Assembly: GCF_015223195.1 (NCBI RefSeq)
Contig: NZ_JADFUA010000015.1
Span: forward strand, 1 to 64,000
DNA: 64,000 bases
Direction of reading: 5' to 3'
Origin: Chitinilyticum piscinae
GTDB lineage: Bacteria > Pseudomonadota > Gammaproteobacteria > Burkholderiales > Chitinibacteraceae
Below, one piece after another: positions 8,407-17,197 of the stretch. The notes beneath the pieces are model-generated. The model ran no database searches, was not told the origin of the DNA, and saw nothing but the letters and a program-made list of their open reading frames with translations. The translations under genes and the position numbers were made by a program. Position 1 is the first letter of the stretch. Every line of letters starts with the position of its first letter.

Positions 8407-8690
8407 TCAGGACCGCTGCCGGAGCGCAACCCACTCACTACAGCAGAGCCATGTAGACAACATCCCCTCCCCCTTTCCACCGCGTCAGACGCCCGTAGCA
8501 GCCCGCTACGGGCTTTTTCATGCCCTGCCCTAGCGTCCAAGCCTCACGGCCGCGCTCGGCCTCTCTGGCGGCCTTCTGGCGCTCCTGCTGCGGCGTCCGC
8601 TCGTGGGCCGTGGCGCGGGTCCGCGCGCCGGCCTCGTGCGCCTGGCGCTCGCGGGCGAGGTCCAGGGCGGCCGTCTTCACGTTCTGCCTT
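8407..8690. other. RK2-type flank downstream of tetR, cut by an IS6100 end
   Basis: This stretch resembles the sequence that lies between tetR and oriV in RK2 and its vectors (CGCCCGTAGCAGCCCGCTACGGGCTTTTTC, given here split: CGTAGCAGCC then CGCTACGGGC, a hairpin followed by T-rich sequence at 8491-8518, which can terminate tetR). The minus strand has a short open frame rich in Arg/Glu (LARERQAHEAGARTRA) that looks like the tail of a larger gene. No 17-base iteron repeats are seen, so oriV itself is missing. Confidence 0.55.
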
Positions 8691-8741
8691 GCGCAGAGCG
8701 ACAGCCTACCTCTGACTGCCGCCAATCTTTGCAACAGAGCC
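8691..8741 (+). mobile_element. 51-base end fragment of IS6100
   Basis: Exact reverse complement of the first 51 bases of the IS6100 copy at 2880, ending in GCAACAGAGCC. It separates RK2-like DNA from the sul1 segment and is a scar of an IS6100-mediated deletion. Confidence 0.92.
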
Positions 8742-8802
8742 TCTGCGCCCACCTTCGCGGAACCTGACCAGGGTCCGCTAGCGGGCGGCCGGAAGGTGAA
8801 TG

Positions 8803-9654
8803 CTAGGCATGATCTAACCCTCGGTCTCTGGCGTCGCGACTGCGAAATTTCGCGAGGGTTTCCGAGATGGTGATTGCGCTTCGCAGATCTCCAGGCGCGT
8901 GGGTGCGGACGTAGTCAGCGCCATTGCCGATCGCGTGAAGTTCCGCCGCAAGGCTCGCTGGACCCAGATCCTTTACAGGAAGGCCAACGGTGGCGCCCAA
9001 GAAGGATTTCCGCGACACCGAGACCAATAGCGGAAGCCCCAACGCCGACTTCAGCTTTTGAAGGTTCGACAGCACGTGCAGCGATGTTTCCGGTGCGGGG
9101 CTCAAGAAAAATCCCATCCCCGGATCGAGGATGAGCCGGTCGGCAGCGACCCCGCTCCGTCGCAAGGCGGAAACCCGCGCCTCGAAGAACCGCACAATCT
9201 CGTCGAGCGCGTCTTCGGGTCGAAGGTGACCGGTGCGGGTGGCGATGCCATCCCGCTGCGCTGAGTGCATAACCACCAGCCTGCAGTCCGCCTCAGCAAT
9301 ATCGGGATAGAGCGCAGGGTCAGGAAATCCTTGGATATCGTTCAGGTAGCCCACGCCGCGCTTGAGCGCATAGCGCTGGGTTTCCGGTTGGAAGCTGTCG
9401 ATTGAAACACGGTGCATCTGATCGGACAGGGCGTCTAAGAGCGGCGCAATACGTCTGATCTCATCGGCCGGCGATACAGGCCTCGCGTCCGGATGGCTGG
9501 CGGCCGGTCCGACATCCACGACGTCTGATCCGACTCGCAGCATTTCGATCGCCGCGGTGACAGCGCCGGCGGGGTCTAGCCGCCGGCTCTCATCGAAGAA
9601 GGAGTCCTCGGTGAGATTCAGAATGCCGAACACCGTCACCCTGCTGCGTAACAT
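8803..9654 (-). CDS. sul1: Sulfonamide-resistant dihydropteroate synthase Sul1, fused to the attI1 start (ORF-11)
   Basis: 283 residues. The usual protein starts M-VTVFGILNLTEDSFFDE; here its ATG is replaced by MLRSR, the first five codons of ORF-11 in attI1, joined in frame to GTG-ACG-GTG. GGAG lies eight bases before the new ATG (9654). Dihydropteroate synthase TIM barrel with ILNLTEDSFFDES, VDVGPAAS, DPGMGFFLS and VSRKSFLG motifs intact to the end. The enzyme makes dihydropteroate and does not bind sulfonamides. No qacEdelta1 or cassette lies between attI1 and sul1, so the integron Pc promoter at 9843-9871 reads straight in. Confidence 0.96.
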   Translation of the reverse strand: MLRSRVTVFGILNLTEDSFFDESRRLDPAGAVTAAIEMLRVGSDVVDVGPAASHPDARPVSPADEIRRIAPLLDALSDQMHRVSIDSFQPETQRYALKRGVGYLNDIQGFPDPALYPDIAEADCRLVVMHSAQRDGIATRTGHLRPEDALDEIVRFFEARVSALRRSGVAADRLILDPGMGFFLSPAPETSLHVLSNLQKLKSALGLPLLVSVSRKSFLGATVGLPVKDLGPASLAAELHAIGNGADYVRTHAPGDLRSAITISETLAKFRSRDARDRGLDHA

Positions 9655-9679
9655 CGTTGCTGCTCCATAACATCAAACA
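9640..9679 (-). other. Truncated attI1 site
   Basis: On the minus strand GATGTTATGGAGCAGCAACG, then ATGTTACGCAGCAGG, is the proximal part of attI1, including the ORF-11 ribosome-binding site and start. The simple crossover site with GTTAGGC is deleted and replaced by sul1, so cassettes can no longer insert here. Confidence 0.9.
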
Positions 9680-9727
9680 TCGACCCACGGCGTAACGCGC
9701 TTGCTGCTTGGATGCCCGAGGCATAGA

Positions 9728-9743
9728 CTGTACAAAAAAACAG
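9728..9743. promoter_or_regulatory. LexA box of the intI1 promoter
   Basis: CTGTACAAAAAAACAG matches the SOS box CTG-N10-CAG and lies 13 bases before the intI1 start, as in class 1 integrons, where LexA represses integrase. The neighbouring P2 promoter lacks the GGG insertion that would give it 17-base spacing, so P2 is silent. Confidence 0.85.
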
Positions 9744-9755
9744 TCATAACAAGCC

Positions 9756-10586
9756 ATGAAAACCGCCACTGCGCCGTTACCACCGCTGCGTTCGGTCAAG
9801 GTTCTGGACCAGTTGCGTGAGCGCATACGCTACTTGCATTACAGTTTACGAACCGAACAGGCTTATGTCCACTGGGTTCGTGCCTTCATCCGTTTCCACG
9901 GTGTGCGTCACCCGGCAACCTTGGGCAGCAGCGAAGTCGAGGCATTTCTGTCCTGGCTGGCGAACGAGCGCAAGGTTTCGGTCTCCACGCATCGTCAGGC
10001 ATTGGCGGCCTTGCTGTTCTTCTACGGCAAGGTGCTGTGCACGGATCTGCCCTGGCTTCAGGAGATCGGAAGACCTCGGCCGTCGCGGCGCTTGCCGGTG
10101 GTGCTGACCCCGGATGAAGTGGTTCGCATCCTCGGTTTTCTGGAAGGCGAGCATCGTTTGTTCGCCCAGCTTCTGTATGGAACGGGCATGCGGATCAGTG
10201 AGGGTTTGCAACTGCGGGTCAAGGATCTGGATTTCGATCACGGCACGATCATCGTGCGGGAGGGCAAGGGCTCCAAGGATCGGGCCTTGATGTTACCCGA
10301 GAGCTTGGCACCCAGCCTGCGCGAGCAGCTGTCGCGTGCACGGGCATGGTGGCTGAAGGACCAGGCCGAGGGCCGCAGCGGCGTTGCGCTTCCCGACGCC
10401 CTTGAGCGGAAGTATCCGCGCGCCGGGCATTCCTGGCCGTGGTTCTGGGTTTTTGCGCAGCACACGCATTCGACCGATCCACGGAGCGGTGTCGTGCGTC
10501 GCCATCACATGTATGACCAGACCTTTCAGCGCGCCTTCAAACGTGCCGTAGAACAAGCAGGCATCACGAAGCCCGCCACACCGCAC
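9756..10586 (+). pseudogene. intI1: Class 1 integron integrase, truncated after His277
   Basis: Reads as IntI1 from [20 protein letters not shown] through the catalytic Arg region ([17 protein letters not shown]) to GITKPATPH, 277 codons of the normal 337. The Tn402-family terminal repeat begins at the next base. Lost are Arg280, His303 and the nucleophile Tyr312, so the tyrosine recombinase is dead. The frame continues 13 residues into the repeat. The fragment still carries the Pc promoter on its opposite strand. Confidence 0.97.
9843..9871 (-). promoter_or_regulatory. Integron Pc promoter (hybrid PcH1 type) driving sul1
   Basis: On the minus strand TGGACA and TAAACT are separated by 17 bases. 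By the usual naming this combination is the hybrid PcH1 variant. It lies inside intI1 and points at attI1 and sul1. Confidence 0.85.
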
Positions 10587-10611
10587 TGTCATTTTCAGAA
10601 GACGACTGCAC
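10587..10611 (+). repeat. IRt terminal repeat
   Basis: 25-base Tn402-family end next to tniA. Further partial repeats follow (CTCCTGACAG.. and TGTGCACCAAAG). The region up to tniA differs from the second IRt copy at 2728 in many positions. Confidence 0.93.
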
Positions 10612-10727
10612 CAATCAACGAGACATGAAGCCTGCTGTGCATACGGCTCCTGACAGCCCGATATCAGGACTCCTCTGCACGAAACTCGTCTATGCTCAAT
10701 ACTCGTGTGCACCAAAGCGAGGCGAGC

Positions 10728-12410
10728 ATGGCGACCGATACCGTACCGATTGCCGAGCGCGGCGTAGCCACCCTGTCAGAACAGGCATGGGAGCGTGCTC
10801 GCTGCCGCGCGGAGATCATTGGGCCGTTGGCGCAGTCGGAGACGGTCGGGCATGAAGCGGCCGACGCAGCAGCCCAGGCGCTGGGTCTGTCCCGGCGGCA
10901 GGTCTACGTCCTGATCCGCCGTGCCCGGCAAGGTTCGGGGCTGGTCACTGATTTGGCTCTTGGACAGTCGAGCGGTGGCAAAGGTAAAGGCCGCTTGCCG
11001 GAGTCGGTCGAACGAATCATCCGCGAGCTACTGCAAAAGCGCTTCCTGACCAAGCAGAAGCGCAGCTTGGCGGCGTTCCACCGTGAAGTTGCGCGGGTGT
11101 GCAAGCTGCAAAAGCTGCGGATGCCGGCGCGCAACACGGTCGCGTTGCGGATCGCCAGCCTTGATCCACTCAAGACCACTCGACTTCGGGAAGGCCAGGA
11201 TGCGTCCCGCATCCTGCAAGGTGTTGGCGGTGTTCCTCCGCCAGTCTCCGCACCGCTGGAGCAGGTACAGATCGACCACACAGTCATCGACCTGATCGTG
11301 GTGGACGAGCGCGACCGGCAACCGATTGGCCGTCCGTACCTGACCCTCGCCATCGACGTGTTCACCCGCTGCGTGGTTGGCATGGTGGTCACGTTAGAAG
11401 CGCCATCTGCCGTCTCGGTCGGCCTGTGCCTCGCACACGCCGGTTGCGACAAGCGCCCTTGGTTGGAAAGGTTGGACGTGGAAATGGACTGGCCGATGAG
11501 CGGCAAGCCCGCGCTGCTCTACCTGGACAACGCGGCCGAATTCAAGAGCGAGGCGCTACGCCGTGGCTGCGAGCAGCATGGCATCCGGTTGGACTATCGG
11601 CCTCTCGGGCAGCCGCACTATGGCGGCATCGTGGAACGGATCATCGGCACGGCGATGCAAATGATCCACGACGAATTGCCGGGGACGACCTTCTCCAACC
11701 CTGACCAGCGCGGGGAATACGCCTCCGAGAAGATGGCCGCCCTGACACTGCGCGAGCTGGAACGCTGGCTCGCATTGGCGGTTGGCACCTATCACGGCTC
11801 CGTGCACAACGGCCTGCTCCAACCGCCGGCCGCACGCTGGGCCGAAGCTGTCGCGCGTACCGGCGTTCCAACCGTCATCACTCGCACCACGGCTTTTCTG
11901 GTCGATTTCCTGCCCGTCCTCCGCCGCACCCTGACCCGCACTGGCTTCGTCATCGACCACATCCACTACTACGCCGATGCGCTCAAGCCGTGGATAGCTC
12001 GGCGCGACCGCCTGCCTGCGTTCCTGATCCGGCGCGACCCACGCGACATCAGCCGCATTTGGGTGCTGGAGCCGGAGGGGCAGCACTATCTGGAAATTCC
12101 ATACCGTACCTTGTCGCACCCGGCTGTCACCCTCTGGGAACAACGGCAGGCGCTGGCGAAATTGCGGCAGCAAGGGCGCGAACAGGTGGATGAGTCGGCG
12201 CTGTTCCGCATGATCGGGCAGATGCGCGAAATCGTGACCACTGCGCAGAAAGCCACGCGCAAGGCGCGGCGCGACGCGGATCGACGCCAGCATCTCAAGT
12301 CAACGGAACAACCTGTCAAAACCACGCCACCAGCGGACACGGACATGGCAGACCCGCAGGCGGACAACCAGCCACCTGCCAAACCGTTCGACCAGATTGA
12401 GGAGTGGTAG
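10728..12410 (+). CDS. tniA: TniA transposase
   Basis: 560 residues from MATDTVPIAERGVATLSEQA; the ATG at 10728 matches the family start (an upstream ATG at 10692 lies in the terminal region). DDE transposase: Asp in APLEQVQIDHTVIDL, Asp in LLYLDNAAEFKSE and Glu in HYGGIVERIIG; N-terminal HTH (ALGLSRRQVYVLIRRARQ). Works with the ATPase TniB and with TniQ to form cointegrates at res-like targets. First gene of the tni operon, reading away from IRt. Confidence 0.96.
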   Translation: MATDTVPIAERGVATLSEQAWERARCRAEIIGPLAQSETVGHEAADAAAQALGLSRRQVYVLIRRARQGSGLVTDLALGQSSGGKGKGRLPESVERIIRELLQKRFLTKQKRSLAAFHREVARVCKLQKLRMPARNTVALRIASLDPLKTTRLREGQDASRILQGVGGVPPPVSAPLEQVQIDHTVIDLIVVDERDRQPIGRPYLTLAIDVFTRCVVGMVVTLEAPSAVSVGLCLAHAGCDKRPWLERLDVEMDWPMSGKPALLYLDNAAEFKSEALRRGCEQHGIRLDYRPLGQPHYGGIVERIIGTAMQMIHDELPGTTFSNPDQRGEYASEKMAALTLRELERWLALAVGTYHGSVHNGLLQPPAARWAEAVARTGVPTVITRTTAFLVDFLPVLRRTLTRTGFVIDHIHYYADALKPWIARRDRLPAFLIRRDPRDISRIWVLEPEGQHYLEIPYRTLSHPAVTLWEQRQALAKLRQQGREQVDESALFRMIGQMREIVTTAQKATRKARRDADRRQHLKSTEQPVKTTPPADTDMADPQADNQPPAKPFDQIEEW

Positions 12411-12412
12411 CC

Positions 12413-13321
12413 GTGGACGAATATCCCATCATCGACCTGTCCCACCTGCTGCCGGCGGCCCAGGGCTTGGCCCGTCTCCCGGCGGACGAGCGCATCCATC
12501 GCCTTCGCGCCGACCGCTGGATCGGCTATCCGCGAGCAGTCGAGGCGTTGAACCGGCTGGAAGCCCTGTATACGTGGCCAAACAAACAACGCATGCCCAA
12601 CCTGCTGTTGGTCGGTCCAACCAACAACGGCAAGTCGATGATCGTCGAGAAGTTCCGCCGCGCCCACCCGGCCAGCTCCGACGCCGACCAGGAGCACATC
12701 CCGGTATTGGTCGTGCAGATGCCGTCCGAGCCATCGGTGATCCGCTTCTACGTCGCGCTGCTCGCGGCGATGGGAGCACCATTGCGACCGCGCCCACGGC
12801 TGCCGGAAATAGAGCAACTGGCGCTGACACTGCTGCGCAAGCTCGGTGTGCGTTTGCTGGTGATCGACGAGCTGCACAACGTCCTGGCCGGCAACAGCGT
12901 CAACCGCCGGGAATTCCTCAACCTGCTGCGCTTCCTCGGCAACGAATTGCGCATCCCGCTGGTCGGTGTGGGCACACGCGACGCCTACCTGGCCATCCGC
13001 TCGGATGACCAGTTGGAAAATCGCTTCGAGCCGATGATGCTGCCGGTGTGGGAGGCCAACGACGATTGCTGTTCACTGCTGGCCAGCTTCGCGGCTTCGC
13101 TCCCGCTGCGGCGACCTTCGTCGATTGCCACGCTGGACATGGCTCGCTACCTGCTCACGCGCAGCGAGGGCACTATTGGCGAGCTGGCGCACCTTTTGAT
13201 GGCGGCGGCCGTGGCCGCCGTGGAGAGTGGTGAGGAAGCGATCAACCACCGCACGCTCAGCATGGCCGATTACACCGGTCCCAGCGAGCGGCGGCGGCAA
13301 TTCGAGCGGGAACTGATGTGA
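12413..13321 (+). CDS. tniB: TniB transposition ATPase
   Basis: 302 residues from GTG 12413 (VDEYPIIDLSHLL); a GTG three codons earlier is possible. AAA-type ATPase related to MuB/TnsC: Walker A LLVGPTNNGKSMIV, Walker B LLVIDELHN, sensor region GVGTRDAYLAI. Selects and delivers target DNA to TniA. Starts two bases after tniA ends and overlaps tniQ. Confidence 0.95.
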   Translation: MDEYPIIDLSHLLPAAQGLARLPADERIHRLRADRWIGYPRAVEALNRLEALYTWPNKQRMPNLLLVGPTNNGKSMIVEKFRRAHPASSDADQEHIPVLVVQMPSEPSVIRFYVALLAAMGAPLRPRPRLPEIEQLALTLLRKLGVRLLVIDELHNVLAGNSVNRREFLNLLRFLGNELRIPLVGVGTRDAYLAIRSDDQLENRFEPMMLPVWEANDDCCSLLASFAASLPLRRPSSIATLDMARYLLTRSEGTIGELAHLLMAAAVAAVESGEEAINHRTLSMADYTGPSERRRQFERELM

Positions 13322-14535
13322 AGCCAGCGCCACGCTGGCCACTGCATCCGGCACCCAGGGAAGCCGAAGCCCTGTCTTCGTGGCTCAACCGCGTGGCCCT
13401 TTGCTATCACATGGAAGTGTCCGAGCTGCTGGAGCACGATCTTGGTCACGGCCAGGTTGATGACCTGGACACCGCGCCACCACTGGCGCTGCTGGCGATG
13501 CTCTCCCAGCGGAGCGGTATCGAGCTGGATCGGCTGCGCTGCATGAGTTTCGCCGGCTGGGTGCCTTGGCTACTGGACAGCCTTGATGATCAGATTCCAG
13601 CCGCATTGGAAACCTATGCGTTCCAGCTCTCGGTACTGCTGCCGAGACTCCGCCGTAAGACGCGATCCATCACGAGCTGGCGTGCCTGGCTGCCCACCCA
13701 ACCGATACACCGCGCCTGTCCGCTCTGCCTGAACGATCCGGAGAACCAAGCCGTACTGCTCGCGTGGAAGCTGCCCCTGATGCTGAGCTGCCCACTGCAT
13801 GGCTGCTGGCTGGAATCCTATTGGGGCGTGCCAGGGCGGTTTCTCGGCTGGGAGAACGCCGACGCCGAACCGCGCACTGCCAGCGACGCGATTGCGGCGA
13901 TGGACCAGCGTACCTGGCAGGCACTGACGACCGGCCACGTGGAGTTGCCGCGCCGACGCATCCACGCCGGATTGTGGTTTAGGCTGCTACGCACGCTGCT
14001 CGATGAGCTGAACACCCCGCTTTCGACGTGCGGCACCTACGCGGGGTATCTCCGCCAAATCTGGGAATGCTGCGGGCATCCGCTGCGTGCTGGGCAAAGT
14101 CTGTGGCGACCGTATGAAACCCTGAACCCGGCAGTACGGTTGCAGATGCTGGAGGCGGCGGCAACGGCAATCAGCTTGATTGAGGTGAGGGATATAAGCC
14201 CGCTAGGCGAGCACGCAAAGCTATTCTGGTCCGAGCCCCAAACCGGGTTCACCAGTGGCCTGCCGGCGAAAGCGCCGAAGCCCGAACCCGTCGATCACTG
14301 GCAGCGTGCAATCCAGGCCATTGATGAGGCCATCATTGAAGCACGACACAACCCCGAGACGGCACGCTCGCTGTTCGCGTTGGCTTCCTATGGTCGGCGC
14401 GACCCCGCTTCCTTGGAACAGTTGCGCGCCACCTTCGCGAAGGAAGGCATCCCCCCGGAATTTCTGTCACATTATGAGCCTAGCCTACCCTTTGCATGCC
14501 TTAGACAGAATGACGGGTTAAGTGACAAATTTTGA
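13318..14535 (+). CDS. tniQ: TniQ target-selection protein
   Basis: 405 residues, GTG start overlapping the tniB stop (GTGA). N-terminal TniQ domain (PREAEALSSWLNRVA) with a zinc-finger pattern C-P-L-C-L and C-P-L-H-G-C around residues 140-165. Required for transposition in the family. Ends just before the res region. Confidence 0.93.
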   Translation: MKPAPRWPLHPAPREAEALSSWLNRVALCYHMEVSELLEHDLGHGQVDDLDTAPPLALLAMLSQRSGIELDRLRCMSFAGWVPWLLDSLDDQIPAALETYAFQLSVLLPRLRRKTRSITSWRAWLPTQPIHRACPLCLNDPENQAVLLAWKLPLMLSCPLHGCWLESYWGVPGRFLGWENADAEPRTASDAIAAMDQRTWQALTTGHVELPRRRIHAGLWFRLLRTLLDELNTPLSTCGTYAGYLRQIWECCGHPLRAGQSLWRPYETLNPAVRLQMLEAAATAISLIEVRDISPLGEHAKLFWSEPQTGFTSGLPAKAPKPEPVDHWQRAIQAIDEAIIEARHNPETARSLFALASYGRRDPASLEQLRATFAKEGIPPEFLSHYEPSLPFACLRQNDGLSDKF

Positions 14536-14559
14536 CGTGCAGAGCTTCCCGATGCAAAC

Positions 14560-14587
14560 TGTCACATAATCGAACGTATATGTGACA
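14560..14587. promoter_or_regulatory. res site (subsite I) of the Tn402-family resolvase
   Basis: TGTCACATA at 14560 and TATGTGACA ending at 14587 form a 28-base inverted repeat, the size of a serine-resolvase binding site. Looser copies (TGTCACATTA at 14466, AAGTGACAAA at 14520) may be accessory subsites. TniR resolves cointegrates here. Confidence 0.75.
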
Positions 14588-14595
14588 GGTGCAAA

Positions 14596-15210
14596 ATGTT
14601 GATCGGCTACATGCGGGTATCGAAAGCGGACGGCTCTCAAGCGACCGATTTGCAGCGCGACGCGCTGATTGCTGCCGGCGTCGATCCGGCACATCTCTAC
14701 GAGGATCAAGCGTCCGGGAAGCGCGAGGATCGGCCCGGTTTGGCAAGCTGTCTGAAAGCGCTACGCGATGGCGATACGCTGGTGGTGTGGAAGCTGGATC
14801 GGCTCGGCCGCGACCTGCGGCATCTGATCAACACCGTACATGACCTGACTGGACATGGCATCGGCCTCAAGGTGCTGACCGGCCACGGCGCGGCCATCGA
14901 CACCACGACCGCCGCCGGCAAACTGGTCTTTGGCATTTTCGCTGCGCTGGCCGAGTTCGAGCGCGAGCTGATCGCCGAACGCACAGTTGCCGGTTTAGCG
15001 TCGGCACGGGCACGCGGACGGAAAGGCGGGCGGCCGTTCAAGATGACGGCGGCCAAGCTGCGCTTGGCCATGGCGGCTATGGGGCAACCGGAAACCAAGG
15101 TCAGCGATTTGTGCCAGGAACTCGGGATTACCCGGCAGACCTTGTATCGGCATATTTCACCCTCCGGTCAGTTGCGTTCCGACGGAACGAAGTTGCTCAG
15201 TAAGGCTTGA
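14596..15210 (+). CDS. tniR: TniR (TniC) serine resolvase
   Basis: 204 residues. N-terminal resolvase domain with catalytic Ser10 in MLIGYMRVSKADGS, VVWKLDRLGRDLRHL (conserved Arg pair) and the E helix FAALAEFERELIAERT; C-terminal HTH KVSDLCQELGITRQTLYRHI. Resolves TniA cointegrates at res immediately upstream. The last 14 bases overlap the convergent efflux gene. Confidence 0.95.
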   Translation: MLIGYMRVSKADGSQATDLQRDALIAAGVDPAHLYEDQASGKREDRPGLASCLKALRDGDTLVVWKLDRLGRDLRHLINTVHDLTGHGIGLKVLTGHGAAIDTTTAAGKLVFGIFAALAEFERELIAERTVAGLASARARGRKGGRPFKMTAAKLRLAMAAMGQPETKVSDLCQELGITRQTLYRHISPSGQLRSDGTKLLSKA

Positions 15211-16708
15211 CCTTCATTCCATCATAACCACCACCCATCGCCTGAAATAGAGCGGCACTATCGGCAAGTCGTTGCGCCTGCGCTGCGACCAAGGCAATGC
15301 TATTTTGTTGAGCCTGCTGCCTTGCAATCAGCAATTGCGTGTAGCTGGCTGCGCCAAGCGCATACTGACGCCCCGTGGATTCAAGGGAAGACTGTGCAGT
15401 TGAGTCTGCAAACGCGAGTGAACTCAATGCCTGTGCATCGTGCTCCAGTGCGCTCAATGTGTCCGCCACGTTGCGCAGAGCGTCGAGCACAACGCCCTGA
15501 TAATTTTCCGCTGCGGCATCCAATGCCGCCAGCGATGCCCGTTTTTCTGCGGGTAGTCCCGGATTGAATAGTGGCTAGGTCAACTGCCCCAGCACACTCC
15601 AAACAGCAGAGTTGCCGCCAAAAAGAGCCCCGGTTGTGAGTGCTTGTGAGCCAAGGTTTGCACTGAGGTTGATTTGTGGATACAGCTTGGCGATCGCCAC
15701 CCCATATTCGGCATTCGCCGCGTGAAGCAATGCTTCTGCCGCCTGAATATCAGGCCGTCTGCGCACCAGATCAGAAGGCATCACAAGAGGCAATTCGGTG
15801 GGCAGTTTGAACTCGGCCAAAGTGAAATCCGGCACCTTCGCGTCACCAGGGGCCTGGCCGGAAAGCGTAGCCAGAAGATGCTCACTTTGTTGCAGTTGCT
15901 TGAGCAACAGGGGTAGTCCAGAACGAGTCTGTTCGGTCTGCGTTTGCTGTGCAAGCAGTTCGTCCGGTGCTGCTTGACCAAAACGCACCCGCTCGCGGGT
16001 GACATTGATCTGCTCGTCCTGTGCTTCGACCATCGCTTTGGTGGCCGCAAGCTGACCCGCGAGTTTTGCTCGGACAATGGCGGTGGTGGTGATATTTGCC
16101 GCAAGGGTCAGTTGCGCGCCCGCCAGTTCATGGCTCCGGTAGTCCACACGAGCGGCCAGCGCTTCCAGCGCACGACGATTCCCTCCGGCCAAGTCGAGGC
16201 GGTAATTTACGCCAACACTGGTGTTGTAAAGACTGAACTCACGTGCCTCGCCGGCCAATCCGAGACCGCTGGAGCTCATGCGTTGGCGTTGCGCACCGAT
16301 ACTCGCATCGACTTGGGGGTAGCGCGTTGATCCCGCTTGCGCAGCATGAAGCTCCTGCGCCTGCCGCAGTGTCGATTTTGCGGAGGCTAACGTGGGACTG
16401 TTTTGTAAAGCCAATGCAATCAGTGCATCGAGTCTGTATGACCCCAGGCTGTGCCACCATTCCGAACTGACCTCCCGACCGACCCGGAGGGTTTGCACTT
16501 CCCCCAAGGGGATTGTGGACAAGGCGGTTTGCGCTGGCATGGTGGCAACGGTGTATTTGGATGTAGTCGGCGCTTCGGGGCGTTTGAAGTCAGGCCCGAC
16601 CGCACAACCAGCCAACAAACCAACAAGTGCGAGAGATGTCAGGGCTCTGGCTGGACTTTGACTGGGTTTCGTGCATTGGCCCGTGCAAGTCAGGTCATCG
16701 GTTTTCAT
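15197..16708 (-). pseudogene. TolC/OprM-family outer-membrane efflux lipoprotein interrupted by an amber codon
   Basis: One frame of 504 codons with a single in-frame TAG at 15575 (GQLT-stop-PLFNPG). In the family the motif is LTQPLF, so the stop probably arose from CAG by one C-to-T change. N-terminus has a lipoprotein signal (LALVGLLAGC) and VGPDFKRPEAP typical of the NodT/OprM type; two OEP repeats follow (first DALIALALQNSPTLASAKS, second LVRRRPDIQAAEALLHAANA). Without suppression the product lacks about 125 C-terminal residues of the barrel/helix hairpin. Last gene of the efflux operon; its start overlaps the cytochrome gene by 14 bases. Could be a real inactivation or a sequencing error. 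Confidence 0.82.
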
Positions 16709-17153
16709 AGAAATGCTCCAGGAACGGCTTACGGAAGCTCTGATGACAAATGAGACAGCTTTGTTGCACCTTCGAAAAAGCAGAGATAACGGCTAGACCA
16801 TCACCACGCTTGGCTGCGTCGCCCATAGCTGTAGCAGATTCGTGCGTCTGCCCATCGTGGCTGCGAAACTTCCCAGCATCGGTTCCGAGCCAAGCAAGAA
16901 TGCGCATTTTTTCCGCGACGGGAGGCTCTGCGTGGTTGGCAATCTTCGGCGCCAACTCGGCAACCACCGCCCACTCTTCCTTGGAAATTGCGCCTGTAAT
17001 GGCTTGCATGTCGCGGCCTAATTTGTCCATCACACCACGTAGCGCCATCGGCTTTGCGGATTCTGCCTGCGCGCCAGCAGGGTTGACTGATATGGTCATC
17101 ACCGTGAAAAGCACGGTGGCAATGACCAGGAACGGTTTTTTAGTGCTGTTCAT
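16695..17153 (-). CDS. Periplasmic c-type cytochrome (cytochrome c'/c556-like)
   Basis: 152 residues from MNSTKKPFLVIATVLF with a cleavable signal (cut near AGAQA-ES). The haem site CLICH lies close to the C-terminus, followed by QSFRKPF, the C-terminal position and four-helix pattern (VMDKLGRDMQAITGAI, WAVVAELAPKIANH) of the cytochrome c' / c556 group. Embedded between the ABC ATPase and outer-membrane genes of an efflux operon, with overlap to the latter, so translated together. A role in the exporter, or in electron transfer to the exported compound, is speculation. Confidence 0.8.
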   Translation of the reverse strand: MNSTKKPFLVIATVLFTVMTISVNPAGAQAESAKPMALRGVMDKLGRDMQAITGAISKEEWAVVAELAPKIANHAEPPVAEKMRILAWLGTDAGKFRSHDGQTHESATAMGDAAKRGDGLAVISAFSKVQQSCLICHQSFRKPFLEHFYENR

Positions 17154-17197
17154 GAGACCTCTTCTTTTCTCAGCGACATCGATAACGAGTGGTGCAG

